From NCBI RefSeq assembly GCF_007954425.1, contig NZ_CP042345.1, forward strand, positions 1,178,001-1,242,000: a stretch of DNA of 64,000 nucleotides, given 5' to 3'. Origin of the DNA: Novosphingobium ginsenosidimutans. Its GTDB lineage: Bacteria > Pseudomonadota > Alphaproteobacteria > Sphingomonadales > Sphingomonadaceae. The notes under the pieces are model-generated. The model was given only the letters and a program-made list of their open reading frames with translations. It ran no database searches and was not told the DNA's origin. Made by a program: the position numbers and the translations under genes. This document shows positions 33,428 to 42,535 of this stretch, piece after piece (the stretch's first letter is position 1; each line of letters opens with the position of its first letter).

Positions 33428-34684
33428 ATGCATCTTAAAGAACTCAAGAAGAAAACCCCCGCCGAGCTGGTCGAGATGGCCGAAGAGCTTGAGGTTGAAG
33501 CCGCATCGACGATGCGCCGCCAGGACCTGATGTTCGCGATCCTCAAGGAATTGGCCGAGGATGGCGAGGAAATCATCGGCCAGGGCACGATCGAAGTACT
33601 GGCCGATGGCTTCGGCTTCCTGCGCAGCCCGGAAGCGAACTATCTGGCTGGTCCCGACGATATCTATGTCTCGCCCAACCAGGTCCGCAAATGGGGCCTG
33701 CGCACCGGCGATACGGTTGAAGGCGAGGTCCGCGCCCCCAAGGATGGCGAGCGCTACTTCGCGATCACCAAGCTGATCAGCATCAACTTCGACGAGCCCG
33801 AAGTGGTCCGTCACCGCGTCAATTTCGACAACCTGACCCCGCTCTACCCGGATGAGCGGCTCAATCTCGATACGCTTGACCCGACGGTCAAGGACAAGTC
33901 GGCCCGCGTGATCGACATCATCAGCCCGCAGGGCAAGGGCCAGCGCGCCCTGATCGTGGCGCCGCCGCGCACCGGCAAGACCGTGTTGCTGCAGAATATT
34001 GCCAAGGCGATCACCGACAATCATCCGGAAGTGTTCCTGCTGGTCCTGCTGGTCGATGAACGGCCCGAGGAAGTGACCGACATGCAGCGTTCGGTGAAGG
34101 GTGAGGTGATCTCTTCAACCTTTGACGAGCCGGCAACGCGCCACGTCCAGGTCGCCGAAATGGTGATCGAAAAGGCCAAGCGCTTGGTCGAACACAAGCG
34201 CGACGTGGTGATCCTGTTGGATTCGATCACGCGCCTTGGCCGTGCTTACAACACCGTCGTGCCCAGCTCGGGCAAGGTGCTGACCGGCGGTGTCGATGCC
34301 AACGCCCTGCAGCGTCCCAAGCGCTTCTTCGGCGCGGCGCGCAACATCGAGGAAGGCGGCTCGCTCTCGATCATCGCCACGGCGCTGATCGATACCGGCA
34401 GCCGCATGGACGAGGTGATCTTCGAAGAGTTCAAGGGCACCGGTAACTCGGAAATCGTGCTCGACCGCAAGGTCGCGGACAAGCGCATCTTCCCGGCGCT
34501 CGATGTCGGCAAGTCCGGCACCCGCAAGGAAGAGCTGCTGGTCGGCAAGGACAAGCTCAGCAAGATGTGGGTCCTGCGCCGCATCCTGATGCAGATGGGC
34601 ACGATCGACGCGATGGAATTCCTCCTCGACAAGATGAAGGATTCGAAGACCAACGAAGACTTCTTCGCGACGATGAACCAGTAA
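33428..34684 (+). CDS. rho: Transcription termination factor Rho
   Basis: Hexameric RNA-dependent ATPase that ends transcription. The 418-residue protein has [21 protein letters not shown] at the start, then the cold-shock-like RNA-binding domain ([33 protein letters not shown]). Walker A is [19 protein letters not shown], followed by [15 protein letters not shown] and [15 protein letters not shown]. The secondary RNA-binding Q- and R-loops are intact. Rho near the origin and followed by the mnmE-parB cluster is a standard alphaproteobacterial layout. Confidence 0.97.
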   Translation: MHLKELKKKTPAELVEMAEELEVEAASTMRRQDLMFAILKELAEDGEEIIGQGTIEVLADGFGFLRSPEANYLAGPDDIYVSPNQVRKWGLRTGDTVEGEVRAPKDGERYFAITKLISINFDEPEVVRHRVNFDNLTPLYPDERLNLDTLDPTVKDKSARVIDIISPQGKGQRALIVAPPRTGKTVLLQNIAKAITDNHPEVFLLVLLVDERPEEVTDMQRSVKGEVISSTFDEPATRHVQVAEMVIEKAKRLVEHKRDVVILLDSITRLGRAYNTVVPSSGKVLTGGVDANALQRPKRFFGAARNIEEGGSLSIIATALIDTGSRMDEVIFEEFKGTGNSEIVLDRKVADKRIFPALDVGKSGTRKEELLVGKDKLSKMWVLRRILMQMGTIDAMEFLLDKMKDSKTNEDFFATMNQ

Positions 34685-34693
34685 GACCACCCC

Positions 34694-35209
34694 ATGGCAG
34701 CCGACATCATCCTGATTGTTGGCTCCACCGGGGCCGGAAAGACCACTTACGCACGCCGCCTGGCCGACGAGCTGGGCGGCGTTCGCTTTTCGATCGACGA
34801 GTGGATGATGACGCTGTTCTGGGCCGACAGCCCGCAACCCATCGAATTCCAGTGGACGATCGAACGGGTTCGGCGCTGTGAAGAGCAGATCATGGCCACG
34901 GCGCGCCAGTTGGTGGCACGGGGTGTACCGGCCTTGCTCGACCTTGGCTTCACTACCAAGGAACACCGCGATCGCTTCCGCGCCTTTGCCGCCGAAGCAG
35001 GCCTCAATGCAGCAGTCCACTTCATCGACGTACCCGCAGACGAGCGCTGGTTCCGCGTCAACCGCCGCAACCAGCAACGCGGTGAGACCTATGCCATGCA
35101 GGTCGACCGCCAGATGTTCGATTTCATGGACGCGATGTGGGAACCGCCGCTGGAGGCCGAATGGTCAGCGGGTGGGGGCCTCAGGATCGATGGTTCCGGT
35201 TCGATCTAA
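34694..35209 (+). CDS. P-loop ATPase/kinase of the AAA_33 (zeta-like) type
   Basis: A 171-residue small P-loop protein. Walker A is IILIVGSTGAGKTTYARRLADEL (residues 5-27), followed by VRFSIDEWMMTLF and VPALLDLGFTTKEHRDRF; the latter resembles the Walker-B region of phosphotransferases such as chloramphenicol or zeta-type kinases. VDVPADERWFRVNRRN-like residues near 113 match the lid arginines of this group. The substrate is unknown. No antitoxin-like partner is adjacent, so a toxin role is not supported. It starts ten bases after rho. Confidence 0.78.
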   Translation: MAADIILIVGSTGAGKTTYARRLADELGGVRFSIDEWMMTLFWADSPQPIEFQWTIERVRRCEEQIMATARQLVARGVPALLDLGFTTKEHRDRFRAFAAEAGLNAAVHFIDVPADERWFRVNRRNQQRGETYAMQVDRQMFDFMDAMWEPPLEAEWSAGGGLRIDGSGSI

Positions 35210-35212
35210 AGC

Positions 35213-35611
35213 CTAACCAGCGGCCGCCTGCAGCTGCGCGGCCATCATCTCCCACAGCTTGTTGACCGCCTTGACCGGGCGGACCATCACCTTGAAATCG
35301 ATGATCTTTCCGGCATCGTCAAAGCGGATCAGGTCGATCCCGTTGACGTGGATCCCGTCGATCTCGCAGGTGAACTCCAGCAGCGCGTCATTGCCTTCGA
35401 CGATCTCGCGGACATAGATGAAGCTGTCATTGCCGAGCACCTTGGCCGCACTCAGCAGATAGAGCATGACCTTGGCCTTGCCGGCCTGGGGGCTATGAAC
35501 CACGGGTGAGTGGAACACCGCATCGTCGGCCACCAGGGCAGAGAGCAGATCGCGATCAGCGCCGCTTTCCATATAGGCGTGCCAGGCGGCGACACCGGGG
35601 TGAGTGGACAT
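35213..35611 (-). CDS. SnoaL/NTF2-like fold protein
   Basis: A 132-residue protein of the NTF2-like superfamily (SnoaL-like). MSTHPGVAAWHAYMESGADRDLLSALVADDAVFHSPVV opens the fold, followed by YLLSAAKVLGNDSFIYVREIVEGNDALLEFTCEIDGIHVNGIDLIRFDDAGKIIDFKVMVRPVKAV. Members bind small hydrophobic ligands or act as polyketide cyclases or isomerases; the ligand here is unknown. AAGGAG lies at ideal distance before the ATG at 35611. It is divergent from the TPR/beta-hydroxylase gene and convergent with the P-loop ATPase. Confidence 0.82.
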   Translation of the reverse strand: MSTHPGVAAWHAYMESGADRDLLSALVADDAVFHSPVVHSPQAGKAKVMLYLLSAAKVLGNDSFIYVREIVEGNDALLEFTCEIDGIHVNGIDLIRFDDAGKIIDFKVMVRPVKAVNKLWEMMAAQLQAAAG

Positions 35612-35692
35612 CAACAGCTCCTTTGCAGCCTGCAATCCGCCCGACAATGCCGCGACTTGCGCCAAAGTTCCAGTCTGCCCTAAGCCTGCCGG

Positions 35693-36829
35693 ATGAGCAG
35701 CGAGCGCCACGCCATCATTGCCGAAGGAATGCAGGCCCTGGCCGCGCGCGATCATGCCCGCGCGGCTGAGCTGTTGCGCTCAGTTGCGGCGGCGGAACCG
35801 CCCTCCGATTTTCCCTGGCCGGCGCTGGCCAATGCCGAACTGGCACTGGGCCGAAATGACGCCGCCGAAGCAGCGATCGACCGCCAGTTGGCCCTGGCGA
35901 TCCGCGATGTTGGGGCACTGCTGCTCAAAGGACTGCTGCGCGAGCGGGCCGGCGATGCCCGTGCGGCGATGAGCTTCTACCGCACAGCCCAGGCGCAGAT
36001 GGCCTTCGATGGCCGCGTCCCGCCCGAGCTGGCGCAGCTGGAGGCTCATGCGCGGGCCTATCTCGCCAGCGCCAGCGATGACTTCACCGGCCATCTGCTG
36101 GGCGAACTGGGCGAGAACCTCAGCCCCGCCATGCGCGAGGCGGTCGACCTGCTCACCGGCAAGCGGCAGGTCTTCCTGCAGCAACCGACGATGTTCTACT
36201 ATCCCGGCTTGCCGCAGCGGCGCTTCTACGATCCGGCGGAGTTCCCCTGGCTGGATGGCATGCTGGCGCAGGTCCCGGCGATGCAGCAGGAATTGGCAGA
36301 CGTGATTGCTGGCGGCGACCAGGGCTTCGATCCCTATGTCCGCCACAACCCGGACCGCCCCGCACCGGCCAACCACCTGCTTGAACGCAAGGATTGGTCA
36401 GCCTTCTACTTCTGGCGTGACGGTGCGGTGGTTGAGGACAATGCGAGCCGTTGCCCCGCCACCATGGCCGCGCTTGAACTGGCTCCGATGCCGGTCAGCC
36501 CCGGTCGCTCACCCAATGCCCACTGGTCGAGCCTGCTGCCGGGAACCCATATCAAGCCGCATTGCGGCATGCTCAACACGCGGTTGATCTGCCACATTCC
36601 GATCCGCACCGCCCCGAACTGCTGGCTGCGCGTTGGCAGCGACACCCGCTCCTGGGAACCAGGCGTGCCGCTGGTCTTCGACGATTCGATCGAGCACGAG
36701 GCGAAGAACGACGGGCCGCAACGCCGCGTCCTCCTGCTGTTCGAGATCTGGCGCCCCGAAGTGCCCGAGGAAGACCGCGCGGCGATCGCGCGGATCTTCC
36801 AGGCAATCGGCAGTTACGCCTCAGGCTAG
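35693..36829 (+). CDS. TPR protein with aspartyl/asparaginyl beta-hydroxylase domain
   Basis: A 378-residue protein. The N-terminal 120 residues form TPR-like helical repeats (ALAARDHARAAELLRSV, ALGRNDAAEAAIDRQL). From about residue 190 it is an Asp/Asn beta-hydroxylase-like cupin, an Fe(II)/2-oxoglutarate oxygenase. HWSSLLPGTHIKPHCGMLNTRLICHIPI holds the first metal His and the 2-oxoglutarate Arg region, and LVFDDSIEHEAKN the second metal His. This family typically uses two His ligands with the acidic position absent. The protein it hydroxylates is unknown. The stop overlaps the convergent dienelactone hydrolase gene by nine bases. Confidence 0.87.
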   Translation: MSSERHAIIAEGMQALAARDHARAAELLRSVAAAEPPSDFPWPALANAELALGRNDAAEAAIDRQLALAIRDVGALLLKGLLRERAGDARAAMSFYRTAQAQMAFDGRVPPELAQLEAHARAYLASASDDFTGHLLGELGENLSPAMREAVDLLTGKRQVFLQQPTMFYYPGLPQRRFYDPAEFPWLDGMLAQVPAMQQELADVIAGGDQGFDPYVRHNPDRPAPANHLLERKDWSAFYFWRDGAVVEDNASRCPATMAALELAPMPVSPGRSPNAHWSSLLPGTHIKPHCGMLNTRLICHIPIRTAPNCWLRVGSDTRSWEPGVPLVFDDSIEHEAKNDGPQRRVLLLFEIWRPEVPEEDRAAIARIFQAIGSYASG

Positions 36830-37519
36830 ATTGGCGGCCAGGAAGGCGCGGGTCCGGCTGTCCGCCAGCTGCGCGCCAGCTTCATCGCGGCGATCACCCA
36901 TTTCCGCTGCGAAGCCGTGGTCCAGCCCGTCGTAGTCGTGCAGCGTTACCTTGGGATGGTTATCCAGCCCGGCATGGATTGCCGCCTGCGCTTCCGGCCC
37001 AACGAAGTGGTCGGCGGTCGGGATGTGCAGCATCAGCGGGTTGGCGATGGCGTGGCTTTCGCCCAGCATCTGATCGATCATCACGCCGTAGTAGCCGACC
37101 GAGGCATCAATATCGGTCCGCGCTGCCGCCATATAGGCCATCCGTCCGCCCAGGCAGTAACCGACCAGGCCGACCTTGCCGACGCCTTCCGTGCGGCGAA
37201 TGTGGTGGATCGCCGCCTCGATATCCTGAATGCCGAGGTCCGGATCGTACTGGCCGAAATAGCCGAAGGCTTCCTGCATCTGCTCCGGCACATCGGGATC
37301 GAGCTCCACGCCCGGCGCAAAGCGCCAGAAAATATCGGGGGCGATCGCCAGATAGCCTTCGCTGGCCCAGGTTTCGCACTTCTGCTGGATCCCGGGATTC
37401 ACTCCGAAGATTTCAGGGATCACGATGATCGCGGCCTTGGGGGTGCCGGCCGGCCGGGCGGCATAGGCTGGGATCTGGGCCGCGCCGTCAAGCGAGGGGA
37501 ACTGGGTGTTGGTGGCCAT
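36821..37519 (-). CDS. Dienelactone hydrolase family protein
   Basis: A 232-residue alpha/beta hydrolase of the dienelactone hydrolase family. The oxyanion region IVIPEIFGVNPGIQ comes first, the nucleophile is Cys122 in GLVGYCLGGRMAY, and the catalytic His is in DGLDHGFAAEM near the end. Family members open dienelactones or other cyclic esters; here no chlorocatechol genes are near, so the substrate is open. ATG 37519 (MATNTQFPS) is the natural start; the frame runs further upstream through the divergent DUF6489 gene, which is not coding on this strand. Confidence 0.9.
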   Translation of the reverse strand: MATNTQFPSLDGAAQIPAYAARPAGTPKAAIIVIPEIFGVNPGIQQKCETWASEGYLAIAPDIFWRFAPGVELDPDVPEQMQEAFGYFGQYDPDLGIQDIEAAIHHIRRTEGVGKVGLVGYCLGGRMAYMAAARTDIDASVGYYGVMIDQMLGESHAIANPLMLHIPTADHFVGPEAQAAIHAGLDNHPKVTLHDYDGLDHGFAAEMGDRRDEAGAQLADSRTRAFLAANLA

Positions 37520-37628
37520 GGAAATCTCCGCTGCTGGGGTTGGTGCCAATATGTCGGCTGGATGGACTTTGCCAAGGGCCTGTGCCAGCTTGATGATGGG
37601 AACCAGGAACGCGGGCAAGGAGACCACA

Positions 37629-37886
37629 ATGAAAATCAACGTCGAGATCGACTGTACCCCGGAAGAGGCGCGTTCGTTCCTTGGCCTGCCCGATGTCGGT
37701 AAGGCCAACCAATTCTACATCGAGGCCATTTCCAAGGCGATGAAGGGTGCCGGCAACGTCGAGCAGATCCAGGACATCGCCAAGAACATTGCGCCGATGG
37801 GGCAGATGGGCCTCAAGCTGTTCCAGCAATTTGTCGAAAATGGCGCTGCCTTTGCTGCCGGCGCGAAGAAGAAGAGCGAGGACTGA
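37629..37886 (+). CDS. DUF6489-like small protein
   Basis: An 85-residue soluble protein, MKINVEIDCTPEEARSFLGLPDV, followed by helices ANQFYIEAISKAMKGAGNVEQIQDIAKNIAPMG and LKLFQQFVENGAAFAAGAKKK. The second half has phasin-like amphipathic composition. I recall similar proteins in sphingomonads under DUF6489 without known function. GCAAGGAGACC precedes the ATG at 37629. It lies just upstream of mnmE on the same strand. Confidence 0.75.
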   Translation: MKINVEIDCTPEEARSFLGLPDVGKANQFYIEAISKAMKGAGNVEQIQDIAKNIAPMGQMGLKLFQQFVENGAAFAAGAKKKSED

Positions 37887-37913
37887 TTCCCGCCTGGGAC
37901 TGTCTGATGCACC

Positions 37914-39191
37914 ATGACTGACACGATCTTCGCCCTGTCGAGCGGCGCGCCTCCGGCTGCGATTGCGGTGGTGCGGGTCAGCGGCCCTGCGGCAGGCGCG
38001 GCTTTGCAGGCGCTGGCGGGTCACCTGCCGCCTGAGCGGCGCGCAGTGGCTGCGACTTTACGCGATGCGGCGGGTGCAGTGCTGGATCGGGCGCTCGTGC
38101 TGTGGTTGCCGGCACCCAATACCGCGACAGGGGAGGATACAGCGGAACTGCACCTCCATGGCGGCCGTGCGGTGGTGGCAGCGGTCTCTTCGGCACTGGA
38201 AGCGCTTCCAGGTCTGCGCAGTGCCGAACCAGGTGAGTTTACCCGCCGGGCCTTTGCCAATGGCCGGATCGACTTGGCCGAGGCTGAAGGTCTTGCGGAC
38301 CTGCTCTCGGCCGAGACCGAGTTGCAGCGCCGATCGGCACTGGTGATGGCGGGGGGTGCGTTTTCCCGGCAGGTTGAAGAATGGCGTGAACGCCTGCTGG
38401 GGTTGTCCGCCGCAGTCGAGGCAGTGCTGGACTTTGCCGACGAAGATGATGTCGCCACGCTTCCGGTTGATTTTCTGCAACGGATCGATGGCTTGCGCAG
38501 CGATCTGGCAGCCTGGCTGGCTCGGCCACGCGCCGAGGCGCTGCGCGAAGGCTTCCGGGTGGTCATCGCGGGTCCGCCGAATGCAGGAAAAAGTACGCTA
38601 TTCAATACTTTGGTCCAATCTGAGGCAGCGATCGCCACGCCGATTGCCGGGACCACCCGCGATGTCCTGACCCGGCCGGTGGGCTATGCGGGGATTCCCT
38701 TCCTGTTTGCCGACACCGCCGGGTTGCACGACGCGACTGACGATGTCGTTGAAGCGATCGGGATCGAGCGCGCGCTCGAGGCGCTTGATCGCGCCGATCT
38801 GGTCCTGTGGCTTGGTCCCGAAGGGGAGGGACCAGCCGGGGCATGGGAAGTTTCGGCACAGTGCGACCGTCCCCAAGGTGCAGCAAAGGTTCATCCGCGG
38901 CACCGCGTTTCAGCGGTCAGCGGCGAGGGGATCGAAGCATTGATCGACGATCTGGTTGAAATGGCTCGCGCAGCTCTTCCCAAGCCCGGGGAAGCCGCCC
39001 TCAACCAGCGGCAGCACGATCTGCTGCGCGACGCTGCTCAGGCTCTGCAAGCGGCAGAGGATGAGGCTGATCCACTGCTGGTGGCCGAGGCGCTGCGCCT
39101 GGCGCGGGTGTCCTTTGACGCCTTGCTTGGCCGGACCACTACCGAAGACATGCTCGACGCGCTGTTTGGGCGCTTCTGCATCGGCAAGTAA
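37914..39191 (+). CDS. mnmE: tRNA modification GTPase MnmE
   Basis: With MnmG it makes the 5-carboxymethylaminomethyl group on U34 of certain tRNAs. The 425-residue protein begins MTDTIFALSSGAPPAAIAVVRVSGP (formyl-THF domain). A helical domain follows, then an inserted G domain from about 215: GPPNAGKSTLFN, IAGTTRDVL and DTAGLHDATDD. It ends with FGRFCIGK, the invariant catalytic cysteine motif. The expected G4 motif NKxD is not seen; the corresponding stretch reads SAQCDRPQ near residue 314. The gene is followed by parS and mnmG. Confidence 0.94.
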   Translation: MTDTIFALSSGAPPAAIAVVRVSGPAAGAALQALAGHLPPERRAVAATLRDAAGAVLDRALVLWLPAPNTATGEDTAELHLHGGRAVVAAVSSALEALPGLRSAEPGEFTRRAFANGRIDLAEAEGLADLLSAETELQRRSALVMAGGAFSRQVEEWRERLLGLSAAVEAVLDFADEDDVATLPVDFLQRIDGLRSDLAAWLARPRAEALREGFRVVIAGPPNAGKSTLFNTLVQSEAAIATPIAGTTRDVLTRPVGYAGIPFLFADTAGLHDATDDVVEAIGIERALEALDRADLVLWLGPEGEGPAGAWEVSAQCDRPQGAAKVHPRHRVSAVSGEGIEALIDDLVEMARAALPKPGEAALNQRQHDLLRDAAQALQAAEDEADPLLVAEALRLARVSFDALLGRTTTEDMLDALFGRFCIGK

Positions 39192-39210
39192 CGCAAGCGG
39201 TCGCAAAATC

Positions 39211-39226
39211 TGTTCCACGTGAAACA
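39211..39226. other. parS site 1 (TGTTCCACGTGAAACA)
   Basis: A 16-bp near-palindrome that matches the universal parS sequence recognised by ParB (TGTTNCACGTGAAACA). It lies in the 61-bp gap between mnmE and mnmG, about 7.4 kb from the candidate origin. Confidence 0.93.
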
Positions 39227-39252
39227 TCGCTCGGCTAAAGGCCGCAGCAGGC

Positions 39253-41124
39253 ATGGACCAATTCGACATCATCGTTGTAGGCGGCGGGCACGCCGGGGTT
39301 GAAGCCGCTGCTGCGGCTGCGCGCATGGGTGCGCGCACGGCGCTGGTGAGTTTCGATCTCGACGCGATCGGGGCGATGAGCTGTAATCCGGCGATTGGCG
39401 GGCTGGGCAAGGGTCACCTGGTTCGTGAGGTTGATGCCTGTGACGGGATCATTGCCCGCGCTGCCGATGCCGGGGCGATCCATTACCGGATGCTCAATCG
39501 CTCCAAGGGCAGCGCGGTGCAGGGCCCGCGGGTCCAGGCCGACCGCAAGCGGTTCAAGGCAGCAGTCCAGCATTTGCTAGGCCAGCAGGGCGATCTGGCG
39601 CTGGTGCAGGGCGAAGCGGCGGCGTTGCGGCTGCCCGGTGGGCGTGTGACCGGGATCGACCTGGCCGATGGCACGCCGCTGGCTGCCCGCGCTGTGGTGC
39701 TCTGCACCGGTACGTTCCTGGGCGGCGTGCTGTTCCGGGGTGAAGAGCGCCTGGTCGGCGGGCGGATTGGGGAAGCTTCGGCCCAGCGCCTTGCGGTGCA
39801 GCTGCGCGAAGCGGCACTGCCGCTGGCGCGGCTCAAGACCGGCACCCCACCGCGGCTCGATGGCCGGACAATCGATTGGGCCATGCTGGAAGAGCAGCCG
39901 TCTGATTCCGATCACTGGACCATGTCGACGCTGCCGGTTGCCCATGGTGGGGCCGGGCGCGCGCTGCCGCAGGTGTTCTGCGCCATTACCCGCACCAACG
40001 TCCGCAGCCATGACGTCATCCGCGCGAACCTGCACCGTTCACCGCTGTTTTCCGGGGCGATCGGCGCGCAGGGCCCGCGCTACTGCCCGTCGATCGAAGA
40101 CAAGATCCACCGCTTCGGTGACCGTGACGGGCACCAGGTCTTCCTTGAGCCGGAAGGCCTGGACACTCACTTGGTCTATCCCAATGGCATCTCCACCTCG
40201 CTGCCGGCCGATGTCCAACTGGCCATGCTGCGGACTATGGAGGGTCTTGAGCAGGTCGAGATGGTCGTGCCGGGCTATGCAGTGGAATATGACCACATCG
40301 ATCCGCGCGCCTTGCGCCCCAGCCTGGAACTGCGCGACTTGCCCGGGCTATACTGCGCCGGGCAGATCAACGGGACGACGGGCTACGAAGAGGCGGCCGC
40401 GCAAGGCCTGGTTGCGGGGATGTCGGCTGCGGCAGACGTGCTCGGCCGACAGCCGATCGCACTCGATCGCGCCAATTCCTACATGGCGGTTATGATCGAC
40501 GATCTCACACTGCATGGGGTTAGCGAGCCCTACCGCATGCTGACTGCGCGGGCTGAATACCGGCTGCGGCTCCGGGCCAACAATGCCACCACCCGGCTGA
40601 CACCGCTGGCACTGGCTGCTGGCTGTGTCGGCCCGCAGCGCGCCGAATGGTTCGCGCGGCGCGAAGAAGCCCGTGCCCGAATTGGCGCGGCCTTGGATGG
40701 GACGGTGACCGGCCACGAGCTAGCCACTGCCGGCCTGCCTGTGCGGGCCGACGTTGGCCGCTTGCCGCTGCGCGACTGGCTGCGATTTGGGGGAGTGGAC
40801 CTCGAAGGCTTGTCACCCTGGCTGGGTCAGAACGTGCACGACGATCGGGAACTGGCGGCGGAGCTAGCCGAGGATGCGGCCTATGCGCCCTATCTGGCGC
40901 GGCAGGACAGCGAACTGGCCGATCTGCGCGCTGGCGAAGCGCTGCCGCTCGGCGATGATTTCCCTTATGCCGCGATTCCCGGGCTTTCGCGGGAGATGGT
41001 TGAGCGCCTGACCAAGGCGCGCCCCGCTACGCTGGCGGCAGCAGGTAGGCTTCCGGGGATTACCCCCGCAGCGCTGGCGGCCCTGCTGGTACATGCCCGG
41101 CGCCGGACCGATATCGCCGCATGA
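39253..41124 (+). CDS. mnmG: tRNA uridine-34 modification enzyme MnmG (GidA)
   Basis: FAD-binding partner of MnmE. The 623-residue protein has the FAD loop [21 protein letters not shown] (residues 6-26), [20 protein letters not shown] with a conserved cysteine, [37 protein letters not shown], and [25 protein letters not shown]. The C-terminal helical GidA domain ends [23 protein letters not shown]. Its stop overlaps the ATG of rsmG by four bases. Confidence 0.96.
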   Translation: MDQFDIIVVGGGHAGVEAAAAAARMGARTALVSFDLDAIGAMSCNPAIGGLGKGHLVREVDACDGIIARAADAGAIHYRMLNRSKGSAVQGPRVQADRKRFKAAVQHLLGQQGDLALVQGEAAALRLPGGRVTGIDLADGTPLAARAVVLCTGTFLGGVLFRGEERLVGGRIGEASAQRLAVQLREAALPLARLKTGTPPRLDGRTIDWAMLEEQPSDSDHWTMSTLPVAHGGAGRALPQVFCAITRTNVRSHDVIRANLHRSPLFSGAIGAQGPRYCPSIEDKIHRFGDRDGHQVFLEPEGLDTHLVYPNGISTSLPADVQLAMLRTMEGLEQVEMVVPGYAVEYDHIDPRALRPSLELRDLPGLYCAGQINGTTGYEEAAAQGLVAGMSAAADVLGRQPIALDRANSYMAVMIDDLTLHGVSEPYRMLTARAEYRLRLRANNATTRLTPLALAAGCVGPQRAEWFARREEARARIGAALDGTVTGHELATAGLPVRADVGRLPLRDWLRFGGVDLEGLSPWLGQNVHDDRELAAELAEDAAYAPYLARQDSELADLRAGEALPLGDDFPYAAIPGLSREMVERLTKARPATLAAAGRLPGITPAALAALLVHARRRTDIAA

Positions 41125-41762
41125 TTGCCACCGAACAGGAAGCGCGGGCCTGGCTTGCCGCCTTGCCGGAATGGGATGCTGTAGCCGCAGATCGGATCGA
41201 GCTGCTGATCGCCTTGCTCATTGAGGAGAACGCGCGGCAGAATCTGGTTGCTGCAGCGAGCCTACCTCTGGTCTGGCACCGCCATATTGCGGATTCGGCT
41301 CAATTGCTGCCGCATGTTCCACGTGAAACATCCTCGCCCTGGCTCGATCTCGGGACTGGGGCGGGCTTTCCCGGCCTGGTGATTGCAGCACTGCGGCCGG
41401 ATTGCGAAGTGGTGATGGTCGAATCGCGGGCGCGGCGAATCGAATGGCTTGAACGCGCGCGACTCGCATTGGGGCTGGAGCGTGCACGGATAGAGGGCGC
41501 CCGGCTTGAACAAGTCGAAACGCGGGCATTTCGCGTCATTTCGGCACGGGCCTTTGCTCCACTCGTCCGATTGCTCGACCTTTCCGCACGCTTTTCCACA
41601 AAGGACACGCTCTACCTGTTGCCGAAGGGTCGTTCGGCGCAGCAGGAACTGTCAGAACTGGAGGGGTGGAATCACCTGTTTCACGTGGAACAGTCGCTGA
41701 CCGATCCCGAGGCCGGGGTCATTATCGGCCAGTTGCTCGGCAAAAAGGGGAAAAAACCGTGA
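41121..41762 (+). CDS. rsmG: 16S rRNA (guanine527-N7)-methyltransferase
   Basis: Methylates G527 of 16S rRNA. In the 213-residue protein the SAM site is [21 protein letters not shown] (about residues 74-94), followed by [16 protein letters not shown] and [29 protein letters not shown] completes the fold. Two parS sites lie inside the gene, so those codons are fixed by ParB binding as well as by protein. It ends GKKGKKP, and parA overlaps its stop. Confidence 0.94.
   Translation: MIATEQEARAWLAALPEWDAVAADRIELLIALLIEENARQNLVAAASLPLVWHRHIADSAQLLPHVPRETSSPWLDLGTGAGFPGLVIAALRPDCEVVMVESRARRIEWLERARLALGLERARIEGARLEQVETRAFRVISARAFAPLVRLLDLSARFSTKDTLYLLPKGRSAQQELSELEGWNHLFHVEQSLTDPEAGVIIGQLLGKKGKKP
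41315..41330. other. parS site 2 (TGTTCCACGTGAAACA), within rsmG
   Basis: Identical in all 16 bases to parS site 1, but located inside the rsmG reading frame, where it encodes HVPRET. Exact identity in coding sequence argues for selection as a ParB site. Confidence 0.93.
41677..41692. other. parS site 3 (TGTTTCACGTGGAACA), within rsmG
   Basis: Reverse complement of the site 1 sequence, inside the 3' part of rsmG and about 65 bases before parA. The opposite orientation is the only difference. Confidence 0.93.
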
Positions 41763-42535
41763 TCCGCATGGCGATCGCCAACCAGAAGGGCGGGGTGGGC
41801 AAGACCACCACGGCGATCAACTTGGCGACCGCGCTGGCGGCGACGGGGTGGAAAGTCCTGCTGATTGATCTCGATCCCCAAGGCAATGCCTCAACCGGAA
41901 TCGGCATCGGCACCAACGATCGCGAACGCTCGACCTATGACCTGCTGGTCGATCAGATGCCGCTCAGCGAGTGTGTTTCCTCAACAAGAATCCCAGGGCT
42001 CGACATCGTCCCGGCCACGGTGGACCTCTCAGGCGCCGAGGTTGAGCTGGTTTCAGTCGAAAATCGCACGGAACGTCTCGCCAAGGCATTGTCGGCCGAT
42101 ACCGGGCACGAAATCTGCCTGATCGATTGCCCGCCGTCGCTGGGCTTGTTGACGCTCAACGCGCTTTGCGCCGCCGATACGCTGCTGGTCCCGCTGCAAT
42201 GCGAGTTTTTCGCGCTCGAAGGGCTTAGCCAGCTGCTGCAGACAGTGGAGCGCGTGCAACAGCGCTTCAATCCCGATCTCGGGATCATCGGTGTGGCGCT
42301 CACCATGTTTGACCGCCGCAACCGCTTGACGGATCAGGTCGCGGACGACGTCCGATCATGCCTGGGTCCGCTGGTGTTCGAATCGGTGATTCCGCGCAAT
42401 GTGCGGCTTTCGGAGGCGCCCAGCCACGGACTGCCGGCCCTCGTCTATGATCATTCCTGCGCCGGCAGCCGCGCCTATATCGCGCTTGCCCGTGAACTGA
42501 TTGGCCGCCTGCCCGAATCGAGGAAAGCCGCATGA
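41759..42535 (+). CDS. parA: Chromosome partitioning ATPase ParA
   Basis: Walker-type ATPase that moves ParB-parS complexes for chromosome segregation. The 258-residue protein has the deviant Walker A ANQKGGVGKTTTAINLATALA with the signature lysine, then LLIDLDPQGNASTGIG and ICLIDCPPSLGLLTLNAL. The C-terminal part contains SVIPRNVRLSEAPSHGLPAL. The GTG at 41759 overlaps the rsmG stop (GTGA); ATG 41768 (MAIANQKGG) is an alternative. parB overlaps its end by four bases. Confidence 0.95.
   Translation: MIRMAIANQKGGVGKTTTAINLATALAATGWKVLLIDLDPQGNASTGIGIGTNDRERSTYDLLVDQMPLSECVSSTRIPGLDIVPATVDLSGAEVELVSVENRTERLAKALSADTGHEICLIDCPPSLGLLTLNALCAADTLLVPLQCEFFALEGLSQLLQTVERVQQRFNPDLGIIGVALTMFDRRNRLTDQVADDVRSCLGPLVFESVIPRNVRLSEAPSHGLPALVYDHSCAGSRAYIALARELIGRLPESRKAA

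Noticed and set aside
34694..35209. Zeta-type toxin
   Set aside because: Walker motifs resemble the group, but there is no antitoxin gene, and the location right after rho in a housekeeping block argues against a toxin module.
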